Part shown: positions 34,777 through 47,674 of the stretch, in pieces
How the letters are laid out: each line of letters opens with the position of its first letter
Position numbering within the stretch: the first letter of the stretch is position 1
Assembly (NCBI GenBank): GCA_033030425.1
Contig: JAUFSD010000008.1
Coordinates: forward strand, 496,001 to 560,000
DNA: 64,000 bases
Direction of reading: 5' to 3'
DNA from: Verpa conica
Taxonomy: Eukaryota > Ascomycota > Pezizomycetes > Pezizales > Morchellaceae
Position numbers and translations under genes: made by a program
The notes under the pieces: generated by a model
What the model was told of the DNA's origin: nothing
Seen by the model: only the letters and a program-made list of their open reading frames with translations
Database searches by the model: none

Positions 34777-35577
34777 ATGGAACCAAATCGCATGCGAAAG
34801 ATCGAAGTCCAGAGTCCAGAAGATGTTAGATTCCTCTTTGAAAATCTCTCCCGAGCAGCTAAAGCAAAAATCGACCTACACTTACCCCCAGGAGCAGCCG
34901 ATCGTGATGATGAGCTACGGAAGCGCGTTGAGGAGATGGTCATGGAGGTCCGGTACTGCCCGACCCCTCCCTACCCAAAAGCTTTTTTCTTTTCTTTTTT
35001 TCTTTTTAAGGGAGAGGTCAAGCTAACGCGTGTAGTGACTGTAGTATATACGTCGGACATTCAATCTCGCTAGACACAGTATTGCGGTGAATGGTATGGA
35101 CGCGGGCCCAATGGAGTCTTATATGGTGAAGGATGAATCAGAGGAATTTGAGCCCTACGATCGGAAATTGCATGATCGTATTACGGCGCTTCATGCCGAG
35201 CTAGAGGCTGAGACGTTGAGGGTGACGCAGCTGCGTCGGGAGGCGCCTGCTCGGGCAGCTAAAATCTATGAAGATCAGCTGAAGAAGGAGTTTGACAGTG
35301 ATGAGAGGATAATGTTGGAGCTGGCAAACCAGACAGATGCTGGTAGAAAAGCGGGGGATTTGGGCATCAGGCAATTGGAGAGGAAGGAGGATGTTGAGGA
35401 GGATTATGCTAGGTCTGTAGAGATCTTAAAAGGGCTACAATCGGTATGTTATCTATTCTCTTTATAGGAAATTTTTATGGGAGAGTGACTAATAGGAATG
35501 TTTAGAGTTTACCAGCTACAGCTCATAAGCTTACTCGCGCACAAGATGCACTTGATTATGTCCAATCCAAACAGTAA
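34777..35577 (+). CDS. MIS14: Kinetochore protein Mis14/Nsl1
   Basis: A subunit of the MIND/Mis12 complex, which links centromeric chromatin to the Ndc80 complex. The three-exon model is 34777-34952, 35080-35443 and 35506-35577, about 203 residues. The N-terminus RKIEVQSPEDVRFLFENLSR and KIDLHLPPGAADRDDELRKR is the family signature. Exon 2 reads VNGMDAGPM, EPYDRKLHDRITALHAELEA and a coiled coil with LRREAPARAAKIYEDQL. Exon 3 gives SLPATAHKLTRAQDALDYVQ. The first intron's borders are the least certain: acceptors at 35079 (after CACAG) and 35073 (after GCTAG) both keep the frame, and the donor GTACTG is weak. The product is short like other fungal Mis14 proteins. Confidence 0.8.
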
Positions 35578-37999
35578 ACAGGTCAGGATGGGTTTCTTCA
35601 ATTTTATATTACTAACGAGTTTGTGGCTTCTTTTTAATTTGGAGGGGAGGTTGAGAATCTCTCAGTAATGAAAACTATGATTTATAGATCAGCGCAATGC
35701 TTCTCAAATAGAGATAATGTCTGAAGATCACGATTTATAGGGTGTTTAGCGAGTGCAAGATGTACCTATTATATTAAGCATACATATAGCTAAATTTTAC
35801 TGTGGATATTCCCGTAGTACGTTCTGTGGGGCTGGAGGGCTCTCTTTTATTTTTGAGTGGAATGCTATATACAACACCTAGATAAACCCTATCTATCCTA
35901 TCTAATACAATTGTTTTTTTGAATAATCTATAGACTTTTATATAGCATCTTAAGCCATTATTATCGAAGCTTAGGCACTCCTTGGCGTAATACTATTCTA
36001 CTAAAAGATAAAAAATAAAGCAAGTGTATAGAAGGTTTAATACTTTTAGGTTATATTAGCACAATCCACCTTGATAGACCCAAAATTTATGAGTAGCACC
36101 TTAGAGGAGAAGATCTACTCTAGGAAGAGCAGGATTTATCAATGATGGTGTATCTAAAGGTATGTACGGGTACAACTAGATTTAGGTCTATGACGTAGGA
36201 AGCTTTCTCCAACAGAGGCGCATCAGGGCACCAGCAGTTTACTTACTTTCTACACCAGCTATATTGACTTACCAAACATCAAGCATCCAAAAATTAGGGG
36301 TACCAAGCTATTATGATCAGAGTTGGGAGTGATAATGATGGCATAGCAAAGGGAGCTATTTAGGAATACTCAAATATCATCTCAAGTGACTATAATAGAG
36401 TCAAAACTAGTCTAGAGAGCAGTAAGCCGCACTGGTCATTGATACAGAAAGGCATATCAACCTCTGGGTTTAAATGCTTGCTTAACCAGAGCGCCTGTCC
36501 ATGATAGTCTATACCTTCTCTTCCCCCTTCCCTCTTCCCCCTTGCTCCCAATCACCCCAACAAAGACTAAAGACGGCCGTATCTCTCCCCAAGTCATCCA
36601 CATTACCTCCTCGAGGCATCTCATGACCGTTTCCAGCTTTTCCTTTGGCCTTACCTCCATAAAATGCCCGATCCCACCTCAGTACCCCTTCCTTCATAAA
36701 TCCCATCCTCTTATCTGAGCGCATGGAAGCAGTATTTACAGAACGCTCCTTATTGTAGAAAATCGGCAATCTTTGTCAATGGGACGAGATAACCTATGTG
36801 CGCTATGCTGCCATCTCAGTGCTAATTAAACCTGTTGGTCTAGGACCGCTATTAATTCTACACTCACGTCTTCCTGTGGGTGCTGTTACTGTTCAATAAT
36901 TTATAATTGGTACTTATATACTTGCGTGCGTGACTAGATAATATACATACTCCAAATGCCTTTTGGGTTATTGCCCTCAGCTAAGACGGCTTTAATTAGG
37001 TTCCCGCCACGAACCTCTTACAGTCCTTGAGTGATGAGGTTAAATCTCTGTTCTAGGCTAGACATTAAATTGATGGTTAAGAGGATGATTTTTTGATGTT
37101 GAGTACTAGGTTCTTCCCCCTAATACCGTTAAATTGAATTGATGGTTAAGGGAGCGATCTGTTGCTGTTGAATATTAATCAGGAATACTCTTCTCTCTCT
37201 AGCACGATAAGTAATGCTGTCCTCAACCCTGAAATTACGTCAACCTTGAAATAGCGTCGATCTTGAAACAACTTCAATCCTCAAGTGATTTCAGTCAGTG
37301 GAACCTCTATGTAGGGCACCCTGCAGACTCCAGAGACTAAGATTGTACTCTCTACACTACCCCGTACCTATAGCCATATACGGTAGAACGGTACACAGAC
37401 TAGGAATTCCCATCTCTGGTATGTTACACGCTACTCTCAGACCCTCAACAGCACAAGATCACAGCCAAAATTGTGATGGTGACTGAGATTCTGTGAGAAA
37501 TTGTAATGTGAGGGCTCGAGACTACAATGGTTATACCAGAGCTTATGCCAGCCCCCGAACTGACGAAAATGAGTGAGGAGCCAACCTGTACTGAGATTAT
37601 TAGCAGCGTTATTTTACGAGCTGAAGTGGCAGACTCCAGGCTCCGGAGACTAAGTACAAACACTTCTTATGTTAGCACTACTGTATTACCTGAGAGAATT
37701 CTTTCCGGTACAGACAGGGCTAACATGTAGAAACATGCATCGAAACAGATTGGGCCATGGAAGCTGAGGATCATTTATATCAGAAAGATCAATACAAAAT
37801 TTTGTACTGTGTAAAATCATTAACTATCTGCCAGTAGCTTATGCATGCTACCTGCGCTCGAACAAATTTTCTCAAATAATACGGTAGTGAGAGGAGGTCA
37901 AAATCTACAGCTTCTATTACCCCCCAGGTCTTATAACACATCTAGAATTACTCAAAGTCTTTTTTAAACAGTTCCGCGATCATTTCCCATAACACTATT
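35578..37999. other. AT-rich gene-poor region
   Basis: About 2.4 kb without a supported gene. It has several short frames of low quality. The phrase ...GACTCCAG...GAGACTAAG recurs at about 37325-37345 and 37631-37653. Probably decayed repeat DNA. Confidence 0.45.
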
Positions 38000-38876
38000 T
38001 TGAATAACACCGTCGTCGGTAATACCCCAGTGGACATTGCCCCTCTTGATGTCATCGGCTTCGCACGCTTAGCTTCCCAGGAGGTGGCTGAGGTCGAAAA
38101 GCTTTTGAAGTCTGCCCAGATGCCTGGTTTTTTCTACCTCAACATTCAGAGAGACTCTATGAGAAATTACCTCGCAAACGTGCAAGCAATGTTCTCTGTG
38201 ACTGAGAAGTACTTCAATCACCCCCACGAGGTCAAGGTGAAAGATTATAGGGCGTCCCAGGAGCGTTAGTAAGTCATACTCAAGCCATAGCTTCCAGAGC
38301 AGATGTTAACGTGCTTGATATAGTTATAAGCCGCGAGATAGTAGCTTCGAGGCAGGTCCCTCCCTACCACATGTGGGTCTTAGCTCCTTCTGACACCCCT
38401 TACCAGATTGCACGCGATGAAATGGTGCAAAAATCACTTGTACTTCCCGTAATCCTCCAAGATCATACAATGCTTTCTTGCCTGTCTGATGCTCTTAAAC
38501 TACACGATTCTGCCAGTTTCGAGAAAAAAAATATTGTGATAACGAGTCCAGCAACAATGGTCTCAAGCTGGTGTGTGAGCCAGCACAAGAAACCATTACT
38601 GATATCCCTGAAAATAAGCATACAAACAGCGGCACCTTGACGATACTCTTCTACGAGCAGTGGAGCACGCAAATAGAGGTGCCCGAGACAAAGATATGAG
38701 CATTTATTAAGCGAAAATTCGGGCATGCCCTCATCAGCGTCGCTGACTCCCTAGACGCTTTGTTTGGGAAAAGGCTTCACTCGTGCCTAAATCGAGTCAC
38801 TCAACCAGTTGATGGGTTCCAGAAACGCTTCTTTGCGCTGTACTTCCTAAGACCGGAGAAGGCAGTTAAGTTTTAA
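38000..38876 (+). pseudogene. Decayed 2-oxoglutarate/Fe(II) oxygenase (IPNS-like)
   Basis: Related to the isopenicillin-N-synthase-like oxygenases. The first part reads VDIAPLDVIGFARLASQEVA, GFFYLNIQRDSMRNYLANVQ and YFNHPHEVKVKDYRASQER, the N-terminal domain. Middle pieces (RDEMVQKSLVLPVILQDHTM) and the end (GHALISVADSLDALFGKRLH, RVTQPVDGFQKRFFALYFLR) lie in other frames. Damage seen: no ATG at the expected start (TTG), a stop after the first block, a frame change at an A8 run (38524-38531), a TGA at 38697-38699 where the family has Trp, and the iron-ligand triad HTD changed to HTN at 38619-38627. Three frames are needed to read it, so it is not an intron-only artefact. The third iron ligand His is still present. 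Confidence 0.85.
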
Positions 38877-40575
38877 AGATATCAATGTCACTACGAAAGA
38901 GGAGCTTATAGGGTTTCGGAGTAGACAAAGTACGAGTCACAATTAGAAACTATAGCTTATTACAATAAAAGTAAAGATAAAGATAATATATTGGGTTATT
39001 TGATAAACTTCTGCTGTATTTCTAGTCCTGATTTTCTGCAACATGTTTCTCCTTTAGAGCTAGTTTATTAGCAATGTTGTATAAGAAAAATGTTGATTTA
39101 TATTTTTATTATCTTCATTTGTCAAGTACAGTGTAACCGCTCTATAAAAGCCCACCTTAGAGTACAAGAATATGCTGTTTGGCTCTCTAGACAAGGATTA
39201 TCCTATATACACCAGCACTCAAGACTCAAAGCAAGCAAAACCGCAACGCCAAAACCCACCTGTCATCGCACAACCCCAGAACCCTTAAACAGAACCCGCT
39301 ATTATCCCCTGATCGGTTCTAAATTATTCTTGTCATTGATCTTATCTTTTGCCATTTAGTTCTACCTCACTACGAGTTATTAGTAAACGCCTAATTAACG
39401 CTTTCCTATAAGGACTAATTATAATATTATAATGCCACATCAAAAGCATATCCTTATATGACAACTGTGCTACACGTGATTTTCTATTTAGCCTACATAC
39501 CTATAAGTTAGATATACTGGCTTGGCACTGCCGATCACAGTCCGGCGGGACGGTTGGAAACCTGGCCATTCAACTACGTGGGTTCTAAAAATTTATATGG
39601 AACACAGGCTAGTAGTAGTAGTAGTGAGCACTACTAATAGCTGCCAAGATTCTAAGGCCGGGTAAACACAGGTCAAGAATAGGCACTCCTATATATTTTC
39701 AATAAGAAAAATTACCAAAAATGCTAAGGATCTCTAATTTTCTCATACAAAAGCTCACTATGCTGCTAGTAATATTATTATAAAGTATATATCCTTATAT
39801 CTAGGGCAATTTCGCTATGTTAATCTCTATCCTAGAATAGCTCTTCAACTGCTTAGGTTCTTCATAATATTGTTATACGACACACTTCCGGGTTAACCCG
39901 CACCCGTCGATAACGCTACCAATTATTTATAATCTACCTGTTCTCTATTTCTGCTCTCATAGCAATTACGTAACTACATTACGTTGGCGGATGGTTTCGA
40001 AATCTTTTAGATACGACTCAACGTATGGCTACCTCAGCTGTTGGTCCTCCTCACTTCAACCTTAGTATCAATAGGGTTCGATTACCTACAAAATATAATC
40101 TTGAAGTTACTACACCTCTGGCACCTTCTTTCGATATATTTTACTTAATCGCTCCCCCAACACGAATTTTCTATCACGAGCACTAAAAACCGTGAAACTA
40201 TAGACGAGAACCCATCCTCAGTACGATACTACACAAGATATCAATCACCTTTCAATTCACACACGTATGGTACTTCTTGGTAAAGGAGAAGAGAAGAAAT
40301 GTGAGCGGTTCTGAAGAATCTTCTGATACCAGCGTACTGTATTACCCCAGGGCCTTTGGTGATATGTTGTCTATTTTGTCAACTACCATATTATCTTATC
40401 CCAGCACTCAGCCGACAAGATATCGAAGTTCCATCTTTAGTTATCTAGTATGAATCCACCTATGTCTTTATCCCGTGCCAGACGTAGGGGGTAATTTGAG
40501 CACCATGTACGACTAGGTGAGATAATACAGTATGGCTTTCTCCCCTTGACTTCAGAATTATAGTCAGTTGGATTC
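38877..40575. other. AT-rich intergenic region
   Basis: No gene is supported on either strand; short frames only. A small (TAG)n run lies near 39611-39624. Confidence 0.45.
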
Positions 40576-41610
40576 ATGCCTTTCATCCTACAGGCACTCT
40601 TCATAGACAATGCCAATTCAGGCCACACAGCAATGTCAATGGAAGCTGTAATTGGATATTTAGAGTACATACAAAGGACACATGGGAATTTTACAGCACA
40701 GCAAGCTTGTAAACGTGTTCAAGCAGGTTTCGTCCTCTCCGAAGGTTTTCCTACAACACTTGATTGTCCATTCCTGAAAAGGCCCAACGTCGACTCTTCC
40801 CCCCGCAACGAGCGTGAAGCCGAAGTGATCAAGATATTCAAAGCTAAAGCACTTATAGCACACAAAATCCATTGCAGCAGCGGAATAAAGATTGGGTGTC
40901 AGACATTGGTCGATTGGCTTAAACCAGATGCATTTGCCTCAAAGCAATGGCAAATGGACTTTCTAGATGATCTGAGCAACATGAAGCCATGGGTATGCAA
41001 GGGTGATAGCAGCAAGATTAAGTTAATCCAGAAGTTGTCCTGGGAAGGAAAAATGTTTAGATCCTTCACACAAACTAAGGTCGAGGCCGTCTAGAGATGG
41101 ATTGACTCTTTAGGAAACTCTGACCCGCGACTCTACTGGACATTCTTCGCTAATTCCGTTCAGCTCAACCAATGCTATCTTCAACCGCCTCTTTCAACCT
41201 TCAACTTCACCATCAAAACCACCACAACCCCAAACATAGGCAAACTCCTTCCCCCTGGTTCACCCATTTCTGCCTCCTCGATCCTCCGTCTTCTGCGTGC
41301 CCAATTCGGCTTCTGTGCTGAAGGTCCTGACGTTGCTGGCATGGACGAAGTGCGTCGAATAGAGAGCGTTGGTCTCGTTGAGCTCGGACTAGAGACAATG
41401 AAGAGATACGGGCTCCCTGAGCTGGGATGTCCGAAAGAAGCCCTGAGCAATTGGCTCTCTGAATTTGCGCTCATGATGCTACACTTGTCTATGCGGCCGA
41501 TGGGGAGCGTGGGGTTATTATTAGGGCTAGCGTGGGCATTTGTGGGCTTACATGATTCAATGACATCATCAACACTACTCTCTACTGCTAGTAGAGAGAC
41601 TTTAATGTAG
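40576..41610 (+). pseudogene. Unrecognised reading frame split by one amber stop
   Basis: I do not recognise this protein. One frame runs from ATG 40576 to TAG 41608-41610 (345 codons) with a single internal TAG at 41092-41094. The first 172 residues look like real protein (SGHTAMSMEAVIGYLEYIQ, CPFLKRPNVDSSPRNEREAE, KALIAHKIHCSSGIKIGCQT, MKPWVCKGDSSKIKLIQKLS). The same frame after the stop continues with similar quality (RWIDSLGNSDPRLYWTFFAN, SILRLLRAQFGFCAEGPDVA, EVRRIESVGLVELGLETMKR). The stop sits where CAG could have mutated to TAG, a CpA-to-TpA change typical of repeat-induced point mutation. An in-frame stop lies 15 nt before the ATG, so an upstream exon may be missing. Alternatives are a shorter 172-residue protein or stop readthrough. 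Confidence 0.5.
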
Positions 41611-42662
41611 ATGGAGCACAGGGGGTGAGTCAGTCTAAGTATTTACTTAGAAGGGCTCAAGGGAAATGAATTTTGGTATGTGGATTGCTGTAGGGGTATA
41701 ACCTCGGAAGAGCAGAGATTGAGAACTGTTTTAGATAATATCGCAGACCTCTTCCAGGCTTTTTTGAGGGCTTTTAAGAGAGGAGATGAAAGAAAGTCCG
41801 AATGTCTTAGCAAAATCATAATATTCCATCTCCGAGTGCCCTCGGCCTTTGGTTACGACGCAAAAATCACCTATCTGTCTTGTGACTTTCTCTTCTCCTT
41901 CTAGAGAAGCCCTATCTACCTTCTGTGCACATCTAGATACTAGAGCACAAGTTCATACACCATATACTACCATTCATACTTGTTTTTGAATTACTTGCTC
42001 CTAGCATGCCGAGGCCTTTAAGAAGAGTAGAGGATCACCCTAAGATCTACCCAGTCTGAACTTTATACTGCTTTACTCTTAATATTATGACCCATCACTT
42101 GCGTCTTCCTACACATTGTCGTTTTAAGAAAATTATTATCTCCAGAAGGTTTGTTTCCATAGGGAGACTTTTTGCGTCGAACACCAGCCAGGCAGGGGAT
42201 CCAGTCAAAAGAAGGGACAGAAGGCTCAGATTACGTTTTGTCCCTATTTTGCCTCTCGTGTTTAAGCCTATCCCACCTTTCTCACTATCCTTCTACTCTT
42301 TGCTTTAAGTGTGGCTGGATACTACACGGATTCTGTACCTTATATCCCGGCTTAAAAATACAATACGGCACTCAAAAAAGGCTACTTCTAGATACACCTG
42401 ACCCGACCTAACCAAGATGCAAGCCTCTACTCAATTAGATAATACTGGGAAAACATTTCTCGGCACTATCTTTCGTCGTTACTCAATGCATTTAGACCTA
42501 TTTCTAGTAATATAGTCTAAAATATAATTGTCCCATCATCTATCATATTACATAGAAAACCTCTATAGCCGGAATATCCTATGTACTTGCTAATACAAAC
42601 AAAAAGAAGAAGAAGAAAAATAGAACATAGCCATATCTAAAAATACTCATCACAATTCAAAC
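41611..42662. other. Intergenic region
   Basis: Leads to the 3' end of the M20 gene on the other strand. Only short low-quality frames are seen. Confidence 0.5.
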
Positions 42663-44017
42663 TTAAAGCAAAAATGCCAGAGCTGCCGTAACATAGGAAT
42701 CAGTACCAACTGTCATTGTTGGTTGAATCGCCGGTGCGAAAAATGGGCTGTGGTTGCCTGTATGAGGTATCAGCTTTTGTACTACATTCAAGTCAGATCG
42801 GTCATTATATTACCTGCAATCTCTTCATCAAGCTTGCCCCTTCTTTCAGCATCATCCCATTGCTCCGGGTCGATCCCTCCATAATTCCAAAAGCAACAGG
42901 GTGCTGATACTGGGGTTGCCAAATTTCCAAAGTCCTCACTCCCCATTGAGACTTGTCCATCTGACCTAAAATTCCTGCCAAAATGACCTTTCATCGCTTT
43001 TGAAACGGTCTCGGTAACATTTTCATCATTGTAGAGCAAAGGGAACGAACTCGTCTCCTGGATAAGCGGCGGTTTCGGGCAACCAGAGGCCTCACACTCG
43101 GCTCTAATAATGCGCTCGATAGCTGCTCTGACCCGCGCTCGCGATTGATTATTGAGTGTTCTAGTATTGATTCGTAGGGTTGCTTCTGCGCTAATGACGT
43201 TCTCCGTTTCTCCGGCCTGCAAGGCCCCGACCGTGACCACGACTGCATCCCGCGGATCAGTCTCCCGGCTCACAATGGTCTGTAATCTCATGACAGTGCT
43301 ACTCGCCAGCACCACCGGATCTACTGTGGTGTGTGGCCGACTCCCATGTCCACCTCGACCATAAAGCGTTGCTACAAAGCTATCCGCTGCGCTGTTGAAA
43401 ATTCCTCTGCGAGTACTGATACTCCCTGCTCTCGCAGGCATCACATGCGCACCGAGAACGACATCTGGCTTTGGAACGGCGTGCCTCTTCTCATCGTATA
43501 GCCCATCGTCGACCATAGCTTGCGCACCAGAGCCGCGTTCCTCGTTTGGTTGGAACAGCACGAGCAGAGTGCCGGTCCAAAAGTCTCGGCACGAATGTAG
43601 AAGCTCCGAAGCAGCTAACAAAGATGCGATATGCATATCATGGCCACATGCGTGCATTACAGGCTTCTCGATATTATCGGCAACATCGACCATTCTCTTG
43701 GTACTTGCATACTCTAAACCGGTCTGTTCCCGCATGGGCAGCGCATCCATATCGGCTCTGAGAAGTACAGTCTTCCCTATACCATTCCTAAGGACCCCGA
43801 CGACACCATGTCCACCAATGTTTGTCCGGACCTCAAGGCCCTTTAGTGATCTCAAGTGGCTTGCAACTATAGCAGCAGTTGCGCTTTCCTGGAGAGAAAG
43901 CTCAGGGTTGGCGTGGAGTGTGCGATAGAGGTTTTCGTAGTAGGCCATATTTGGCCGATACTGAGCGATAAGGCCCGAGATATCGGGCACCCCCGAATGG
44001 ACAACAGGTATAGGCAT
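42663..44017 (-). CDS. M20 family metal-dependent amidohydrolase
   Basis: A 432-residue peptidase-M20D/aminoacylase-type hydrolase (hippurate hydrolase/IAA-amino-acid hydrolase group), which would cleave N-acyl amino acids or similar amides with a two-metal centre. Two exons: 44017-42814 and 42757-42663. The N-terminus has LYRTLHANPELSLQESATA. Metal ligands fit Cys124 and His126 (HACGHDMH), Glu159/Glu160 (QPNEERGSG), His191 (GAHVMP) and His404. The dimerisation lid shows GRGGHGSRPHTTVDPVVLAS. The last intron is easy to miss, because the open frame runs on for seven codons. Splicing it gives GNHSPFFAPAIQPTMTVGTD and restores the last metal ligand. No signal peptide is seen, so it is probably cytosolic. 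Substrate not known. Confidence 0.92.
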
Positions 44018-47003
44018 TCTGAACGTCTAACTAATTGATAGTAATTGTTTGGTCTAGCAACAACCGTAGTAGGCTGTATTGTATGAAAAGAGGATAGATG
44101 ATAGTGATGGGGGGGTGCAATGGAGAGGATGAGTCTTCCAGGGGGGAGGCTGCCCCTATCTGTACTTATACTGTAATACCTGTCTAACCTAGTCTCCAAT
44201 CTAATCTAAATAGCTTATAGCCTTATCAGATGCTGACTAACTAGCCCCTACGTAATATATAGCTTATTTGTCCTCCTATGTGTCTATGTGCGTCTAGATG
44301 TCCGGATGTGTCACCCGCGAGCCTACTCAAGGTGTTGGTGTAAGCAGTTTGGAACGCGGAACGAGCGGACCCGCCAGAGCAGGCCTCCTCGGTAAGGGGC
44401 GAATATCCCATTGCGTTGTTTTTTTTTTTGGGGGGGGGGCATATTATGGTTCGAAATATTCAAGATCAAGTCCGGTTTTAAGCGGCTCCGTTATCGGTAC
44501 ATATCTTACTGATCCCCCGGATAGAGCGGTAAATACACTAGAGACCACCAATGATACAGTAGTACTAAATTTGGACCAGATTTGGCTCAATTAGGGATAT
44601 ACGTACGCCAGTATAAGACTCGACGGTAGTAGGTTTACATAAATTACCACCTGTGGTAAGCTCCAGGCCACTAGTGACCACCGTGGTAACTTGAAGGCTG
44701 TTTATACTAAATTAGGCTTAGGCTCAATTTAGGGGTATAAATATGCTAATATAGGGTTCTATAACAGGGAAATATAGGGTATAATATAAACTCATTTGCC
44801 ACCAATTATATATTAGGTTGACATATTCACGGCACCGCGAACGGGTGCATTGTTTATTATCAAGTGGACTGTTTCCGTTCTAGTACTAGTGGTGGCAGTA
44901 AAGGACCACTAATAGTACAGTAGTGTGAGAACGTGGAGGCCATCTTATATTTATACACTAATGTAGGAACTACTACTTAAGCATAAGTCCTCCCACACCC
45001 AAGCTTATTAGATTCTTCAAGAAATATCAGGGCACCCTATTCCACTATAACCATATGACATCAAAGCAGCTCTCCCTTACCCCAAGAGCTCTTACATATA
45101 ATTCTCACGAATCTGTCTACCTCTCGTACACGCCTCAACAAGACGCACCCTCCCTACCCACAAATTGTCGTTATTTCAATAGAGTGGGTTAGGAAGCAGA
45201 AACACCCTAGGTACATACCTTCTTTACCCTTTAGGCTAAATAATATGATCTAGTAAAACTAATTATCTTATTGGGACAAGCGCCCAGAGTGTTTATTACT
45301 ACTAGTAATTTCTATGAATGCCTCCACGATTACTAAACAAACTCGACTAAGCTCCTCAACGTCTTCCTTAGTAAGTTATCCTTCCTCCAGGTGAAAATTC
45401 TTTTAGGGAAAACTGAGTAAAATATATCTGATTTGGGTATGAGTATCCCTAGTATTTATACTCTCTGACCCGCTATCAAATATATTAAGTCTCCCCCATT
45501 TATACCGCCAGTCACATTCTCACACGCATCTACTCGACAAAAAACACAAATTAGTATACAGGTATCAAAATTCCTATATAAGAGACCAGAATATCTATAG
45601 AGTTCAACCTATCCAGTACATCGTAATTCAATAAAAAAAAAATACTATCCTAGAACTCTCCTAATCCATTTCTTCACACCAACAATATATCAAACCCTCC
45701 GAGTCGTATGAATAATACCTATAATACCTTTTGACGTCCAAGAAAGCGCTAGCTAACTACAAAAAATAACAGCCGGGTAACATCTCACATTGTTCTAGAT
45801 CCTCTTAGATAAAACCCTCCTCCCCGAGTGATCCCCCGTGCATATATACTTTAAGCCGCAACTCCAAAATCTGAGACACAATACCACAAGAAAAGAAAAA
45901 AAACCGCCCGCTCATCAACCCGCATAATATCACCCGCTTATCTGAGAAGATCGTACGCTCGCACCACCTAAAAGTAAAAATAAAATAATAAGGAACCGTT
46001 TGAACGGATTAAAATCAGAAATGAATATCTACCGGGTTATACCCTTCACCGCCGTTATATCATCCCTCACATACATAGCCCCACCACGTCAAGTTTCTTC
46101 CCCTCCCTTCTCTCTGTCATCACGTCACCGGCGAGCAAAAGAAACATTCCCTAGGTAGAACTCCTATCCGTTCTGGCGAGGTTACCTGCATTGCAGGGTA
46201 CCTCAGGTACAGCACTAGACGCAGAACAACGCATAAGTTCCAGATCCAGGTACACATGACAGGGTACACTGGTAACAAGAGAAGAAAAATGAAAATGAAA
46301 GGTGATCTACAAAATGCAAGTTCCCGCAGTAACCAAAGAAGAATTCGGATTGGATTGGATTCTCATGCTAACCCTAAATAAACGCCTTGAAAAAAGACGG
46401 GGACAAAAAAAGCATATACAAAACGCTACCCGCAGCTACATTCGGCTTGAATTGTATCAAGTACGGGGTAAACAAAGAAAAATAAAATCGAAATAAAAAA
46501 GCAAGCTACGCTAATCCCCAGGGTTGAAGATGGGGGTAGAAAGACAGGAAGAAACCGAAAAATGAAAATAGGACCCACCAATTGGTAGGTAAGATATACT
46601 CCAGATCAGTGCCTAACTCAAAAACAGCCCCCCCTCCCCAAAAGCAATGAAGAATTGTAGAAAAGAAATACAGGTAGAAAGAAACTACAAATCAAAAACC
46701 AAAAAAGAAAGAAAAAGACCATCCTCCAACCCTACCTTATTCACAGCCATGCCATGCCATGCCACCCACTCTCCTTCCTCAAACGTAAACAAAAGGAAAC
46801 AATTCTCAAAACTCCAAATGTTGATATAACTCATTAGAAAAGAAAAGAAACCCTCCGTAGTTGTAGGCCATCCATCCAACTACTCGGTCATCAACTGTAA
46901 TCCGCTAGTATCCGCTCTTGATACAATCTGGCTCAAACATAAATAAATAAAAACATAAAAGACCATCACTGGTCTTTCCTAGAATTACCCAACCCAACGT
47001 TTC
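44018..47003. other. Gene-poor AT-rich region
   Basis: About 3 kb with no supported gene. It contains a T10G9 junction near 44420-44439, small palindromes such as TTACCAC-CT-GTGGTAA at 44642-44657, and a purine-rich stretch at 46270-46830. The right end should hold the 3' UTR of the gene ending at 47004. Confidence 0.45.
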
Positions 47004-47674
47004 TTACGAGGGGAAAAAGCTATCGTACTCCTCTTCTGTAAGGATAATCTCGTGCACTGTTTCTGGCTTCTGGATGCCGTTGTGGATTGTAATGTCAGAA
47101 GACGACGGTAGGAAGATATCTATTTACACAAGGCACTAGTCAGCCCCCGCTATTGAATACCACTATAAACCTAGTAGTAAAAACCAGTAAAGGGGGAAAG
47201 CCACGGACCTTGGTTCCAATCGAAACCTTGAGATGTCTTGACGCATGTTATCTATTCCACCCCACTAAGATTAGCCGACAACACCACAAGACTAGCGGGG
47301 AGCGATAGTAGAAGGGAACTTACCAGTCGTGGAGAGCCATCTCGAACCCCCAAATCAAATACTGAATGTTCCACACGGCTGACTGAAGAGCCTATAATCA
47401 CACAAACACGACTTTGTGTTAACCTTCATGTGATACAAGAAAAAGCAGGGCACTCAGGCAAGGGCATACTCAGTAATGACGGTCGCTTTCTGTGGTACAT
47501 CATCCCCGAACTAGACGATGACGAAGAGCTTGAGGAAGAAGAAGAAGAAGACGAAGTTGACAGCCTTGAAGTATGGTTTGTAGGCGAGGCAGCACCAGAA
47601 GAGGATGCAGAGGATGACGCAGAGGATTCAGATCCACCCGTTCTATTAGGGATGCAGATGGCTGCCGAAGACAT
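47004..47674 (-). CDS. Small Ser-rich protein of unknown function
   Basis: A 143-residue protein assembled from four exons with matching phases: 47674-47470, 47391-47324, 47251-47209 and 47119-47004. The N-terminal half is low complexity and includes a run of about 16 Ser (47516-47566 region). The spliced C-terminal half reads RRPS-type KRPSLLSSSVSRVEHSVFDL, GVRDGSPRLITCVKTSQGFD, WNQDIFLPS and VHEIILTEEEYDSFFPS. I remember similar short proteins in other filamentous ascomycetes with the core SPRLIT...SQGF-WN-D-FLP and an acidic end, but no function. The good splice sites, consistent phases and compact folded-looking core support a real gene. The start is the first ATG in frame; the codon before it in the open frame is not ATG. 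Confidence 0.7.

Noticed and set aside
30640..44017. Secondary-metabolite gene cluster suggested by a LaeA-like methyltransferase and an oxygenase
   Set aside because: No polyketide synthase, peptide synthetase or terpene enzyme lies nearby; the oxygenase is dead and the other neighbours are housekeeping genes.
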